Shown: positions 1 to 5,717 of the stretch, piece by piece | Layout of the letters: the number at the start of each line of letters is the position of its first letter | Position numbering within the stretch: the first letter of the stretch is position 1 | NCBI GenBank assembly: GCA_013372875.1 | Contig: JABXIW010000308.1 | Span: forward strand, 1-5,717 | Reading direction: 5' to 3' | Origin: Gammaproteobacteria bacterium | GTDB lineage: Bacteria; Pseudomonadota; Gammaproteobacteria; Enterobacterales; Kangiellaceae | DNA: 5,717 bases | Made by a program: the position numbers and the translations under genes | The notes under the pieces: model-generated | What the model was told of the DNA's origin: nothing | Database searches by the model: none | What the model saw: only the letters and a program-made list of their open reading frames with translations

Positions 1-19
1 AAAGAACGACACGTTTCAT
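1..19 (-). CDS. Start of a minus-strand gene (partial, runs off left edge)
   Basis: Read on the minus strand, GGAGAG (27-32) lies seven bases before an ATG at 19-17, and the open frame continues to the window edge as MKRVVL. This spacing is ideal for a ribosome binding site, so I think it is a real gene start, transcribed away from the polysaccharide genes. Six residues cannot identify the product. A basic start followed by hydrophobic residues would suit a membrane protein or signal anchor; Vibrio HtpX proteases begin in a similar way, but that is only a guess from memory. Confidence 0.5.
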
Positions 20-168
20 TGAATTTCTCTCCATTATCATTGGGAGGCGAAGTCTACTATATGCTTCTTCAACTCTCCAGAACTTGATTTGTTGAGTAAA
101 AGAATGAGGTTTGGAAAGTGAAAGTCATAAAAATGTAATGCCAATAAAGAACGTAAGGTTGGGAAAAA

Positions 169-191
169 GTACCAAACGCTTTGATTGGTAC
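169..191. repeat. Perfect 7-bp inverted repeat with 9-base spacer
   Basis: GTACCAA (169-175) is mirrored exactly by TTGGTAC (185-191) around a 9-base spacer. It could be a regulator binding site about 60 bases upstream of the proposed -10 element, or a small hairpin in a transcript. It has no T-run after it on either strand, so it is not a normal intrinsic terminator. A 7-bp match can arise by chance. Confidence 0.3.
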
Positions 192-249
192 CTGTAGCAA
201 TAGAACTTAAATATCCTTTTATCTACTATCTGAATGCTAATTGTTGCAT

Positions 250-258
250 TGATATGAT
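250..258 (+). promoter_or_regulatory. Extended -10 promoter candidate for the polysaccharide operon
   Basis: TG-A-TATGAT fits the extended -10 pattern TGnTATAAT with one mismatch in the hexamer. I find no convincing -35 box 16-18 bases upstream, which is common for extended -10 promoters. Initiation would fall near 265, giving a leader of about 60 bases before the flippase ATG. An alternative is TTGTTG (241-246) with TATGAA (264-269) at 17-base spacing, which is weaker. Confidence 0.35.
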
Positions 259-324
259 GTTTTTATGAATTGTTGTAACTAATTCACTTAAACGTCGAGT
301 TTTACTTTAAGTTCGGAAGAGAAA

Positions 325-1815
325 ATGTCAGGGAAGCGGGTCGCGAAAAATACTCTTTTTCAGATCGTTAAAATGCTAATTACGACCGTAGTTAACCTGT
401 ATATGGTACGTGTTTTACTCCATCAACTTGGTATTGAAGGCTACGGTATTTTCAACCTTATTGCCGGCGTTTTGGCGTTAATGCTGTTTTTAAATGGAGC
501 AATGACAACATCAAGTCAGCGTTATTTGTCTTTTTACAGTACCCAACAGTTAGAAAAAAGAACTAGCGTCTTTGCTACCACAAAATCGCTACATATTGTT
601 GTTGCTATGATTATTTTTTTACTGTTATTTTCGCTGCAAACTTTTATTTTTGAAGATTTAATTAACATACCAGTATCAGTTGTTTCTTCCGCCCAATCTT
701 TATACCAGGTTATGGCTGTCGGCGTATTAGCATCTGTAGTAACCGTGCCATTTAATGCGCAAATTAATGCCAATGAAGATTTAGGTATTGATGCTGTGTT
801 TAGTGTTTTTGAATCACTGCTTAAGTTGATTTCGGCATTTTTGATTATCCTCTTTGAAAATCAACTAGTCGCTCTGGGAACGTTGTTTGTCTCAGTTTCT
901 TGGACAATGCTTATTATGAAGGTGGCTTACTGTCGGATTAAATATGAAGAATGTAACCTTCTAAACTTCAAATTAGATATTGCCTTATTTAAAGAAATGA
1001 TTGGCTTCACGAGTTGGAACTCGTTTGGTGCCATTTGTGGCGTTGCTAGAGTTCAAGGCTTAGCTGTTGTGCTCAATAACTTCTTTGGCGTTTATATCAA
1101 TGCTGTTTATGCCATTGCTGTTCAAGTAAATGGAAAGCTAAAGGAATTTAGCATTAACATTATGAAAGCATTCAATCCAAGAATCGTAAAGGCAGAAAGT
1201 AAGGGTAATAGGGAGGAAATGCTCCACTTATCCATGTTAGCAAGCCGTTTTAGCTTGTTGCTTTACTCAGTCATCGCGCTGCCGATCTTTTTTGAAACAG
1301 ATTTTATGTTGTCGATATGGTTGGGAGATTATCCTGATGGTGTACTGACTTTTATCAAGCTATTTTTAGTACTTGCGTTTGTAAACCTTACGACGGTTGG
1401 TCTTCAAACGGCTATACAAGCAACCGGAGACGTAAAGGCTTACCAGTCAACAATTGGGTCAGTGCTGCTGCTAACTGTGCCATTGGCCTATATTTTCCTA
1501 TCGTTAGGTTATCCCCCTTACACCGTTATCGTTGTTTCCATTTTTATGGAGGTAGTTTCTTGTGGAATGAGGCTCGCTTTTCTCAAGATCAAAGCCGGGT
1601 TATCCATTAAGAAATATATATTGTTTGTAATCAACAAAGCGCTTCAAATACTAATACCAACGATAGCCGTATTGTTTTTACTAACGATAAGTTTCGAGCA
1701 AAGTATTTTAAGGTTTATTTCTACCACTTTGGTTTCATTCGGGATGATTAGCTTTTTAACGTATTGGCTGGTGTTAGGTGTAGAAGAAAAGAAAATGATA
1801 AGACTAAAGGTATAA
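325..1815 (+). CDS. wzx: Wzx-type polysaccharide flippase (MOP superfamily)
   Basis: This 496-residue protein is a multi-pass inner-membrane transporter expected to flip undecaprenyl-diphosphate-linked glycan from the cytoplasmic to the periplasmic face. I can trace about 12-14 hydrophobic segments, for example near residues 10-30, 40-58, 90-110, 160-178, 182-203, 303-322, 342-362, 375-395, 398-418, 430-455 and 463-485. The N-terminal part has the family look: RVLLHQLGIEGYGIFNL (29-45), then TSSQRYLSF (62-70). Charged loops such as 288-298 separate the two halves. Length is normal for Wzx. The ATG is supported by GGAAGAG at 315-321. It is the first of five tightly packed genes; the next starts 4 bases after its stop. 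The substrate cannot be read from sequence because Wzx proteins diverge strongly. MATE-type drug export is a less likely alternative given the neighbours. Confidence 0.85.
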   Translation: MSGKRVAKNTLFQIVKMLITTVVNLYMVRVLLHQLGIEGYGIFNLIAGVLALMLFLNGAMTTSSQRYLSFYSTQQLEKRTSVFATTKSLHIVVAMIIFLLLFSLQTFIFEDLINIPVSVVSSAQSLYQVMAVGVLASVVTVPFNAQINANEDLGIDAVFSVFESLLKLISAFLIILFENQLVALGTLFVSVSWTMLIMKVAYCRIKYEECNLLNFKLDIALFKEMIGFTSWNSFGAICGVARVQGLAVVLNNFFGVYINAVYAIAVQVNGKLKEFSINIMKAFNPRIVKAESKGNREEMLHLSMLASRFSLLLYSVIALPIFFETDFMLSIWLGDYPDGVLTFIKLFLVLAFVNLTTVGLQTAIQATGDVKAYQSTIGSVLLLTVPLAYIFLSLGYPPYTVIVVSIFMEVVSCGMRLAFLKIKAGLSIKKYILFVINKALQILIPTIAVLFLLTISFEQSILRFISTTLVSFGMISFLTYWLVLGVEEKKMIRLKV

Positions 1816-1819
1816 GAGC

Positions 1820-2959
1820 ATGACAGCGAAAAAGTTGGTGATGGTTGGCTATACACATGACACAAACCTTGGTGATCAAGTGATAGCAGATAGTGCAGAA
1901 TATCTTATAAAGAAGAATATTATAGATAATGAATTCTCTGTTGAAAGGTTTAACCTAAATTATTCAAATGAATTTAATAGTTTTAAAAGATTAAAAAGAA
2001 AAGTAATAAATAAAATTTTAAGCAGACTATCTTCTAGCTCATCGTTTGATTATAAAGTCGGCTGTTATAAACGAGATTACAAAAATAAATTTAATGATGC
2101 GTCTGCAATTGTATTTGCAGGCGGAGGAATGATTAAGTTTAAGTACCAAGATTGTTGGGCGCATATTTCTGCTTTAGTTGACACGGTTGCGAATAAGCCA
2201 TGCCCGATTTTTTTCAACGCTGTGGGCGTCGAAGGTTATGACCAAAGCAACTACAAATGTCGATTGTTAAAAGAAAGTCTGAATCATAGTGCTATAAAAA
2301 TGGTTACGACACGTGATGATTTGAGCTTGCTCAATGATGGCTACATAGAAAACGGGTACATCAAAACCGCTCAAGTAGCAGATTCAGCAGTTTTCAGCTC
2401 AGAAGTTTATGGGATACAGAAAAAATCGCGAGATGTTGTCGGGCTTGGATTGGTGCGTGCAAGGATCTTCAAAGATAACGGTATTGATCTGGATAGAACG
2501 CAAGTTATCGAGCTATATGCCTCGCTTATTTCAGAACTGGAAGCTCGAGGGCAATCTTATCAGCTGTTTACTAATGGCTTGAAAAGCGACGTAGATATTC
2601 TAGAAGATCTGGAGACCTATCTAGGGAAGCAACTAAACGTTATTGAGCCACAAACGCCAAGAGAGTTGGTTGAGCTTATTTCAACATTTAAATGCACAAT
2701 CGCCGCTCGACTTCATGCCTGCATTATTTCTTATTCTTTGACTGTTCCGGTTGTAGGGCTTGTTTGGAACAACAAAGTCAAAATGTTCGGTGAGTGTATA
2801 GGCTATCCAGAACGTTTCTTTTCCCATCAAGATTTTGATGCAAATGAGATCATTGATCGCTTAATTCTGTCTGTCGCGGAAGGTTACGAACCTAATCACT
2901 ATGAACGATATAGAGAGACGGTGAACACTAGCATTAACAAAATGATATCTATGATTTAG
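1820..2959 (+). CDS. Polysaccharide pyruvyl transferase family protein
   Basis: This 379-residue cytoplasmic protein matches the polysaccharide pyruvyl transferase family, whose characterised members use phosphoenolpyruvate to place pyruvate ketals on sugars of cell-surface glycans. Visible landmarks are the N-terminal strand and loop GYTHDTNLGDQ (10-20), a glycine-rich AGGG (100-103), TTRDD (163-167), VADSAV (186-191), and the C-terminal block IAARLHACIISYSLTVP (294-310) with the family's RLHA signature and a following VVGLVWNNK. There is no signal peptide or membrane segment. The start follows the flippase stop by 4 bases, with AAAGG (1806-1810) as ribosome binding site inside the flippase gene. 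Residues about 35-93 are lysine/asparagine/serine-rich and encoded by DNA of about 23% G+C, far below the flanks, so this part may be a recombined or fast-evolving segment. The family is broad, so pyruvylation itself is inferred; the acceptor sugar is unknown. Confidence 0.8.
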   Translation: MTAKKLVMVGYTHDTNLGDQVIADSAEYLIKKNIIDNEFSVERFNLNYSNEFNSFKRLKRKVINKILSRLSSSSSFDYKVGCYKRDYKNKFNDASAIVFAGGGMIKFKYQDCWAHISALVDTVANKPCPIFFNAVGVEGYDQSNYKCRLLKESLNHSAIKMVTTRDDLSLLNDGYIENGYIKTAQVADSAVFSSEVYGIQKKSRDVVGLGLVRARIFKDNGIDLDRTQVIELYASLISELEARGQSYQLFTNGLKSDVDILEDLETYLGKQLNVIEPQTPRELVELISTFKCTIAARLHACIISYSLTVPVVGLVWNNKVKMFGECIGYPERFFSHQDFDANEIIDRLILSVAEGYEPNHYERYRETVNTSINKMISMI

Positions 2960-2968
2960 GAGTGAATT

Positions 2969-3685
2969 ATGAATGTTGCCTTGATTTTTGCTGGTGGTGT
3001 CGGAACCCGAATGCAAAACAGCACTAAACCGAAGCAGTTTTTAGAGCTATATAACAAGCCAGTAATTATATACACACTTGAGAAGTTTGAAGAGAACAAA
3101 AACATTGATGCCATTGTTGTGGTTTGCGTTGAACCGTGGATAGATTATTTACGCAAACTGTTGTTCAAATTTGATATTCAGAAAGTGAAGTTTGTTATTC
3201 CCGGTGGTGAAACTGGTCAGGAGTCGATATTTAACGGCTTATGTAAGATAGAAGAAGAATTTGATCATAACTCTGTTGTTTTGATTCATGATGGCGTTCG
3301 ACCTTTAATCAATGACGAAATTATCAACCGAAATATCGAAGCGGTCAAAAGTCACGGTAGTGCGATCACTACTTGTCCTCCAGTAGAGACCTTTGTCCTT
3401 GTCGACAATGAAGACGTCGTGAAAGACGTTCACGATCGTTCGTTATCTCGATTAGCGAAAGCGCCACAAAGCTTTTATTTGCGAGATATTCTTAAAGTAC
3501 ATCGTCAAGCGCGTGAGGACTGTTACACCGAAGCGATCGATTCATGTTCGTTGATGACAAAGTACGGATACGATGTCCGCCTAGTCTCTGGCATTTCTGA
3601 AAACATTAAAATCACGTCACCCATCGATTTCTTTATTTTTAAGGCAATAATCGATACGCAGGAAAATCTACAGGTTTTTGGTTAA
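2969..3685 (+). CDS. IspD/TarI-like CTP:phospho-alditol cytidylyltransferase
   Basis: This 238-residue soluble enzyme should couple CTP with a phosphorylated small polyol or sugar to give a CDP-linked donor and pyrophosphate. The IspD fold motifs are all present: AGGVGTRM (8-15), KPKQFLEL (20-27), GGETGQESIFNGL (79-91), LIHDGVRPL (105-113), APQSF (165-169), TEAIDSCSL (187-195) and SENIKITSP (210-218). By alignment in my head to E. coli IspD, R14, K22, D108, R111 and K214 correspond to its R20, K27, D106, R109 and K213. The signatures TGQES and HDGVRP are those I associate with ribitol-5-phosphate cytidylyltransferases (TarI, Bcs1 N-terminal domain), whereas housekeeping IspD usually has HDAARP. 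AGGAG (2958-2962) sits six bases before the ATG, overlapping the previous stop. The SDR and LicD genes downstream support a donor for a glycan phospho-substituent rather than isoprenoid synthesis. Ribitol-, arabinitol- or another phosphate are all possible substrates. Confidence 0.8.
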   Translation: MNVALIFAGGVGTRMQNSTKPKQFLELYNKPVIIYTLEKFEENKNIDAIVVVCVEPWIDYLRKLLFKFDIQKVKFVIPGGETGQESIFNGLCKIEEEFDHNSVVLIHDGVRPLINDEIINRNIEAVKSHGSAITTCPPVETFVLVDNEDVVKDVHDRSLSRLAKAPQSFYLRDILKVHRQAREDCYTEAIDSCSLMTKYGYDVRLVSGISENIKITSPIDFFIFKAIIDTQENLQVFG

Positions 3686-3689
3686 TTAT

Positions 3690-4724
3690 ATGAAAAATAA
3701 TCGGATTAACATCATCAGTGATGATAACGAGCAATTGTACTTGAGCCAAAAGTCATGGGGTTCGTTGCGAAATAAAACTGTACTTGTTACGGGTGCGACA
3801 GGAATGCTTGCAGCTTGTATGGTTCGCTTTTTTGTTTATCTCAATAGAAAAGATCAACTGAACATCAGAGTTTTGCTGTTAGCCCGTAGTGAACAGAAAG
3901 TTCAAGACTTATTTGGTGAGCTGACCGGTGAATTTGAATGTTTTTACCAAGATGTTTGCCAGCCGATTGAGTTTGATGACGAAGTCGATTTCGTTATTCA
4001 TGCGGCGAGCAATGCAAGCCCATATCATATCAAACATGATCCTGTTGGGATTATTCAGGCCAACGTTGTTGGAACCATGAATTTGCTTGAGCTCGTTAAA
4101 AACAAACGAGTAAAAAACTTTTTGTTCATGTCCACTCGTGAAGTGTATGGAAACTTAGAGAGTCAAGAGCTGATCCGCGAAAGGGACTTTGGCAGCTTTG
4201 ACCCGTTGGACTCAAGATCTTGCTACCCAGAGAGTAAAAGAATGGCTGAGACATTGTTACAAAGCTACGCCATTCAGCATGACGTTCCTTTCACTGCAGT
4301 GCGAATCGCTCATTCTTACGGGCCAGGTATGTTCCTAAATGATGGACGCGTGATGTCAGATTTAGTTGGTTGCGTGATAGATAATCAACCAATAATGCTG
4401 AAAAGCGATGGAAGTGCGCTGCGCTCATTTTGCTATGTCACAGATGCTGTATCAGCAATGCTTTTGGTGTTGTTAAAAGGTGAGGTAAATACTGCGTACA
4501 ACATTGCCAATGAAACGGAAGAAGTTTCTATATTGCAACTGGCAAACCTCCTTTCGGACCTAGGCGGTGGCATTTCTTCTGTTAAGCATGAAATATCTAA
4601 CGACAATGCGTATTGTCAATATAAAAGAACCAAGTTGTGTACGGAGAAAATTGAAGCTCTGAGCTGGAAGCCAAGGGTTGATCTGAAATCTGGTCTAGAG
4701 AAAACCATCGAGTTTATTAGGTAA
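3690..4724 (+). CDS. Extended SDR: NAD-dependent epimerase/dehydratase family protein
   Basis: This 344-residue protein is an extended short-chain dehydrogenase/reductase of the nucleotide-sugar type. After a leader of about 28 residues comes the Rossmann entry TVLVTGATGMLAA (30-42), then HAASNASP (104-111), STREVYG (148-154) with the catalytic Ser/Thr, YPESK (179-183) with the Tyr/Lys pair, an RIAHSYGPG substrate-side block (205-213), and a C-terminal LSWKPRVDLKSGLEKTIEF like that of UDP-glucuronate decarboxylases and dTDP-glucose dehydratases. The last glycine of TGxxGxxG is alanine, which some family members tolerate. I chose the ATG at 3690, 4 bases after the previous stop. A TTG at 3678 would add four residues and overlap it by 8 bases. 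Neither has a strong ribosome binding site, so translational coupling is likely. Its position between a cytidylyltransferase and LicD suggests it acts on the CDP-linked group or its precursor. Reaction and substrate are not determined. Confidence 0.75.
   Translation: MKNNRINIISDDNEQLYLSQKSWGSLRNKTVLVTGATGMLAACMVRFFVYLNRKDQLNIRVLLLARSEQKVQDLFGELTGEFECFYQDVCQPIEFDDEVDFVIHAASNASPYHIKHDPVGIIQANVVGTMNLLELVKNKRVKNFLFMSTREVYGNLESQELIRERDFGSFDPLDSRSCYPESKRMAETLLQSYAIQHDVPFTAVRIAHSYGPGMFLNDGRVMSDLVGCVIDNQPIMLKSDGSALRSFCYVTDAVSAMLLVLLKGEVNTAYNIANETEEVSILQLANLLSDLGGGISSVKHEISNDNAYCQYKRTKLCTEKIEALSWKPRVDLKSGLEKTIEFIR
4718..4721 (+). promoter_or_regulatory. Ribosome binding site supporting the TTG start of the LicD gene
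   Basis: TAGG lies at the very end of the SDR gene, nine bases before the TTG at 4731. It is a modest Shine-Dalgarno match, but it is the only one near this start, and the overlap with the upstream stop suggests coupled translation. Confidence 0.4.
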
Positions 4725-4730
4725 GTTAAA

Positions 4731-5540
4731 TTGAAAAAACTAACATTTGAGCAGCTCAGAAGCGTACAGATGTCTATTTTAGATAGAGTGCATCTGTTTT
4801 GTGAGCGTCACGATTTGGAGTACTCGCTGGCGGGTGGAACGCTGTTAGGGGCGATACGTCACAAAGGTTACATTCCTTGGGATGATGACATCGATATTAT
4901 GATGCCAAGGGAAGATTACGAATACCTGTTGCAAAATTTTGCCAAAGAGTATCCTGATTTCACGTTTTTCAATTTGGACACCAAGCACAATCCTTATCCG
5001 TTTTTGTTCAGCAAGCTATCTCTGAATGATTCTGTTATTTCGAACGGGCGAATTAAAGGCGTCGGGATCAATATTGATATATTTCCTATTGATAGCCTTG
5101 GTAAAGAGAAGGGGGCAGCAAAGTTACGCTTTTCATTAATGAAAGCGATCAACTTTTTCGCTCGTATTCAACGTTCGAGACATGATAGGGCAAACCCAAT
5201 AGTAAATATCGCATTCCGGTTGTTTCAAAAATGTTTAAAGCTTTTGCCTAAAAAATGGTTTCTATCAGCAATCAAAGGGTTGTGTTCAACATGCTCAGTT
5301 AATGATGATGGTTATGCCGTGAGCATTGGCAGCAGTTACCTTGCTAAAGAGTTTACGGAGTCATCGCTTTATCATGATTATACTTCGTGCCCATTTGAAG
5401 ATCGTCAATATAAATGCATCGCTAGATACGATGATTACCTATCCATGATTTATGGTGACTACATGCAGTTGCCAAAAGAACAGGATAGAGAAAACCACGA
5501 TAACGTAGGTTTTATCAAAGAGCACTTGCTTCCTATGTAG
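4731..5540 (+). CDS. licD-like: LicD family phosphotransferase
   Basis: This 269-residue protein belongs to the LicD/fukutin family of the nucleotidyltransferase superfamily. Known members move phosphocholine (bacterial LicD) or ribitol-5-phosphate (fukutin, FKRP) from a CDP donor to a glycan. The diagnostic block is GGTLLGAIRHKGYIPW (35-50) directly followed by DDDIDI (51-56), whose aspartates should bind metal. Further family landmarks are INIDIFPID (113-121), YDDYLSMIYGDYMQLP (233-248) and a closing HDNVGF. No signal peptide or clear membrane span is seen, although 135-185 is basic and hydrophobic and might touch the membrane. The start is TTG, 6 bases after the SDR stop. The next in-frame ATG (4770) would remove the helix LRSVQMSILDRVHLFCE that LicD proteins normally have, so TTG is preferred. 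With no choline genes and an IspD-like enzyme upstream, an alditol- or sugar-phosphate donor is more likely than CDP-choline. Confidence 0.85.
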   Translation: MKKLTFEQLRSVQMSILDRVHLFCERHDLEYSLAGGTLLGAIRHKGYIPWDDDIDIMMPREDYEYLLQNFAKEYPDFTFFNLDTKHNPYPFLFSKLSLNDSVISNGRIKGVGINIDIFPIDSLGKEKGAAKLRFSLMKAINFFARIQRSRHDRANPIVNIAFRLFQKCLKLLPKKWFLSAIKGLCSTCSVNDDGYAVSIGSSYLAKEFTESSLYHDYTSCPFEDRQYKCIARYDDYLSMIYGDYMQLPKEQDRENHDNVGFIKEHLLPM

Positions 5541-5544
5541 TCTC

Positions 5545-5580
5545 GTTATGCCTAGCTTCTCTACAAGGTTAGGCAATAAC
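5545..5580 (+). terminator. Bulged hairpin after the operon, possible terminator
   Basis: GTTAT (5545-5549) pairs with ATAAC (5576-5580), and GCCTAGCTT (5550-5558) pairs with AGGTTAGGC (5566-5574) with two G-T wobbles. This gives about 14 base pairs, one bulged A (5575) and a 7-base loop. It starts five bases after the LicD stop, where a terminator would sit. No T-run follows on either strand, so it is not a classic intrinsic terminator; it may instead protect the mRNA 3' end. Confidence 0.35.
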
Positions 5581-5603
5581 ACAACAATTTATCCCTGTTA
5601 AAG

Positions 5604-5633
5604 TTGCGTACGGTCGACTGTTATTGGTATTAC
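5604..5633 (+). promoter_or_regulatory. Weak promoter candidate for the right-edge gene
   Basis: TTGCGT (5604-5609) and TATTAC (5628-5633) are 18 bases apart, and the -10 is preceded by TGG, an extended -10 feature. A second weak pair, TTGATA (5637-5642) with TTTATT (5661-5666), lies just downstream. Either could serve the ATG at 5690. Confidence 0.2.
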
Positions 5634-5689
5634 AGATTGATAAAAGCTAGAATTGGCGCCTTTATTTTGTCATAGCAGACTTAACACTC

Positions 5690-5717
5690 ATGCATCCGTC
5701 ACTTCGATACATTCAAG
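5690..5717 (+). CDS. Possible start of a plus-strand gene (partial, runs off right edge)
   Basis: An ATG at 5690 opens a frame that reads MHPSLRYIQ to the window end. The upstream ribosome binding site is poor (AGCAGAC is the nearest purine-rich stretch). The pattern of a short start followed by L-x-Y-[IVL]-x recalls the N-terminus of YgjP-like M48/DUF45 metallopeptidases, as I remember them. Nine residues are too few to assign the gene, and it could also be a chance open frame. Confidence 0.3.

Larger units (their letters stand above)
20..324. other. Gene-free divergent intergenic region
   Basis: This 305-base stretch separates the leftward gene start from the rightward flippase gene. I see no open frame with a ribosome binding site: the ATG at 61 stops after eight codons. 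It contains a perfect 7-base inverted repeat (169-191), an extended -10 promoter candidate (250-258) and the flippase ribosome binding site. I looked for the JUMPstart/ops element (core GGCGGTAGCGT) that often precedes long polysaccharide operons and did not find it. RfaH-dependent antitermination is therefore not supported from this leader. Confidence 0.6.

Noticed and set aside
1..153. Direct repeat AAAGAACG at 1-8 and 146-153 as an insertion-site duplication
   Set aside because: An 8-base AT-rich match within 150 bases is expected by chance, and no mobile element lies between the copies.
534..773. Minus-strand open frame of 79 codons
   Set aside because: It lies wholly inside the flippase gene in antisense, has no recognisable motif, and mirrors the hydrophobic coding of the sense strand.
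1009..1024. Palindrome ACGAGTT-GG-AACTCGT
   Set aside because: It sits in the middle of the flippase coding sequence over ordinary TSWNS codons, and a 7-bp arm is likely to be coincidental there.
1644..1865. Minus-strand open frame of 73 codons across the flippase end
   Set aside because: It overlaps two well-supported plus-strand genes and encodes low-complexity Ser/Ile-rich sequence, so it is a shadow.
2969..3685. Housekeeping ispD of the isoprenoid pathway
   Set aside because: The motif HDGVRP in place of HDAARP, the TGQES block and the polysaccharide operon context fit a TarI-like paralogue better.
3678..3689. TTG start that adds four residues to the SDR
   Set aside because: It would overlap the previous gene by 8 bases and has CAGG only three bases upstream; the ATG at 3690 is simpler.
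5568..5574. GTTAGGC as part of an integron attC site
   Set aside because: The partner core site is missing and the element is short for a Vibrio-type attC repeat, so the match is probably chance.

Overview
The window reads as a fragment of a surface-polysaccharide locus from a Gram-negative gammaproteobacterium. Most stretches I counted are near 40% G+C, and the gene style and the flanking gene starts remind me of Vibrionaceae. That placement rests on memory of the families, not on a search.

Layout. At the left edge, only the first codons of a minus-strand gene are visible (1-19), with a good ribosome binding site. A 305-base gene-free stretch follows (20-324). It holds a short perfect inverted repeat and an extended -10 promoter candidate pointing right. 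Five plus-strand genes then run almost without gaps from 325 to 5540: a Wzx-type polysaccharide flippase, a polysaccharide pyruvyl transferase family protein, an IspD/TarI-like cytidylyltransferase, an extended short-chain dehydrogenase/reductase (NAD-dependent epimerase/dehydratase family), and a LicD family phosphotransferase. Gaps between them are 4-9 bases, so they probably form one transcript. After the last stop codon come a bulged hairpin (5545-5580), a weak promoter candidate, and an ATG at 5690 that may start another gene running off the right edge.

How the genes may work together. The last three look like a donor-and-transfer module. The cytidylyltransferase would make a CDP-activated alditol or sugar, the SDR would make or modify the activated group, and LicD would transfer the phospho-substituent onto a glycan. 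This resembles the mammalian ISPD plus fukutin/FKRP pair, which makes CDP-ribitol and transfers ribitol-5-phosphate. The pyruvyl transferase homologue may add a second acidic decoration, and the flippase would move the lipid-linked glycan across the inner membrane. No glycosyltransferase, Wzy polymerase, initiating transferase or chain-length regulator is visible. The set is therefore either part of a larger locus or a compact glycan-modification cassette. The CDP-linked product cannot be read from the sequence, and it is the most interesting unknown here.
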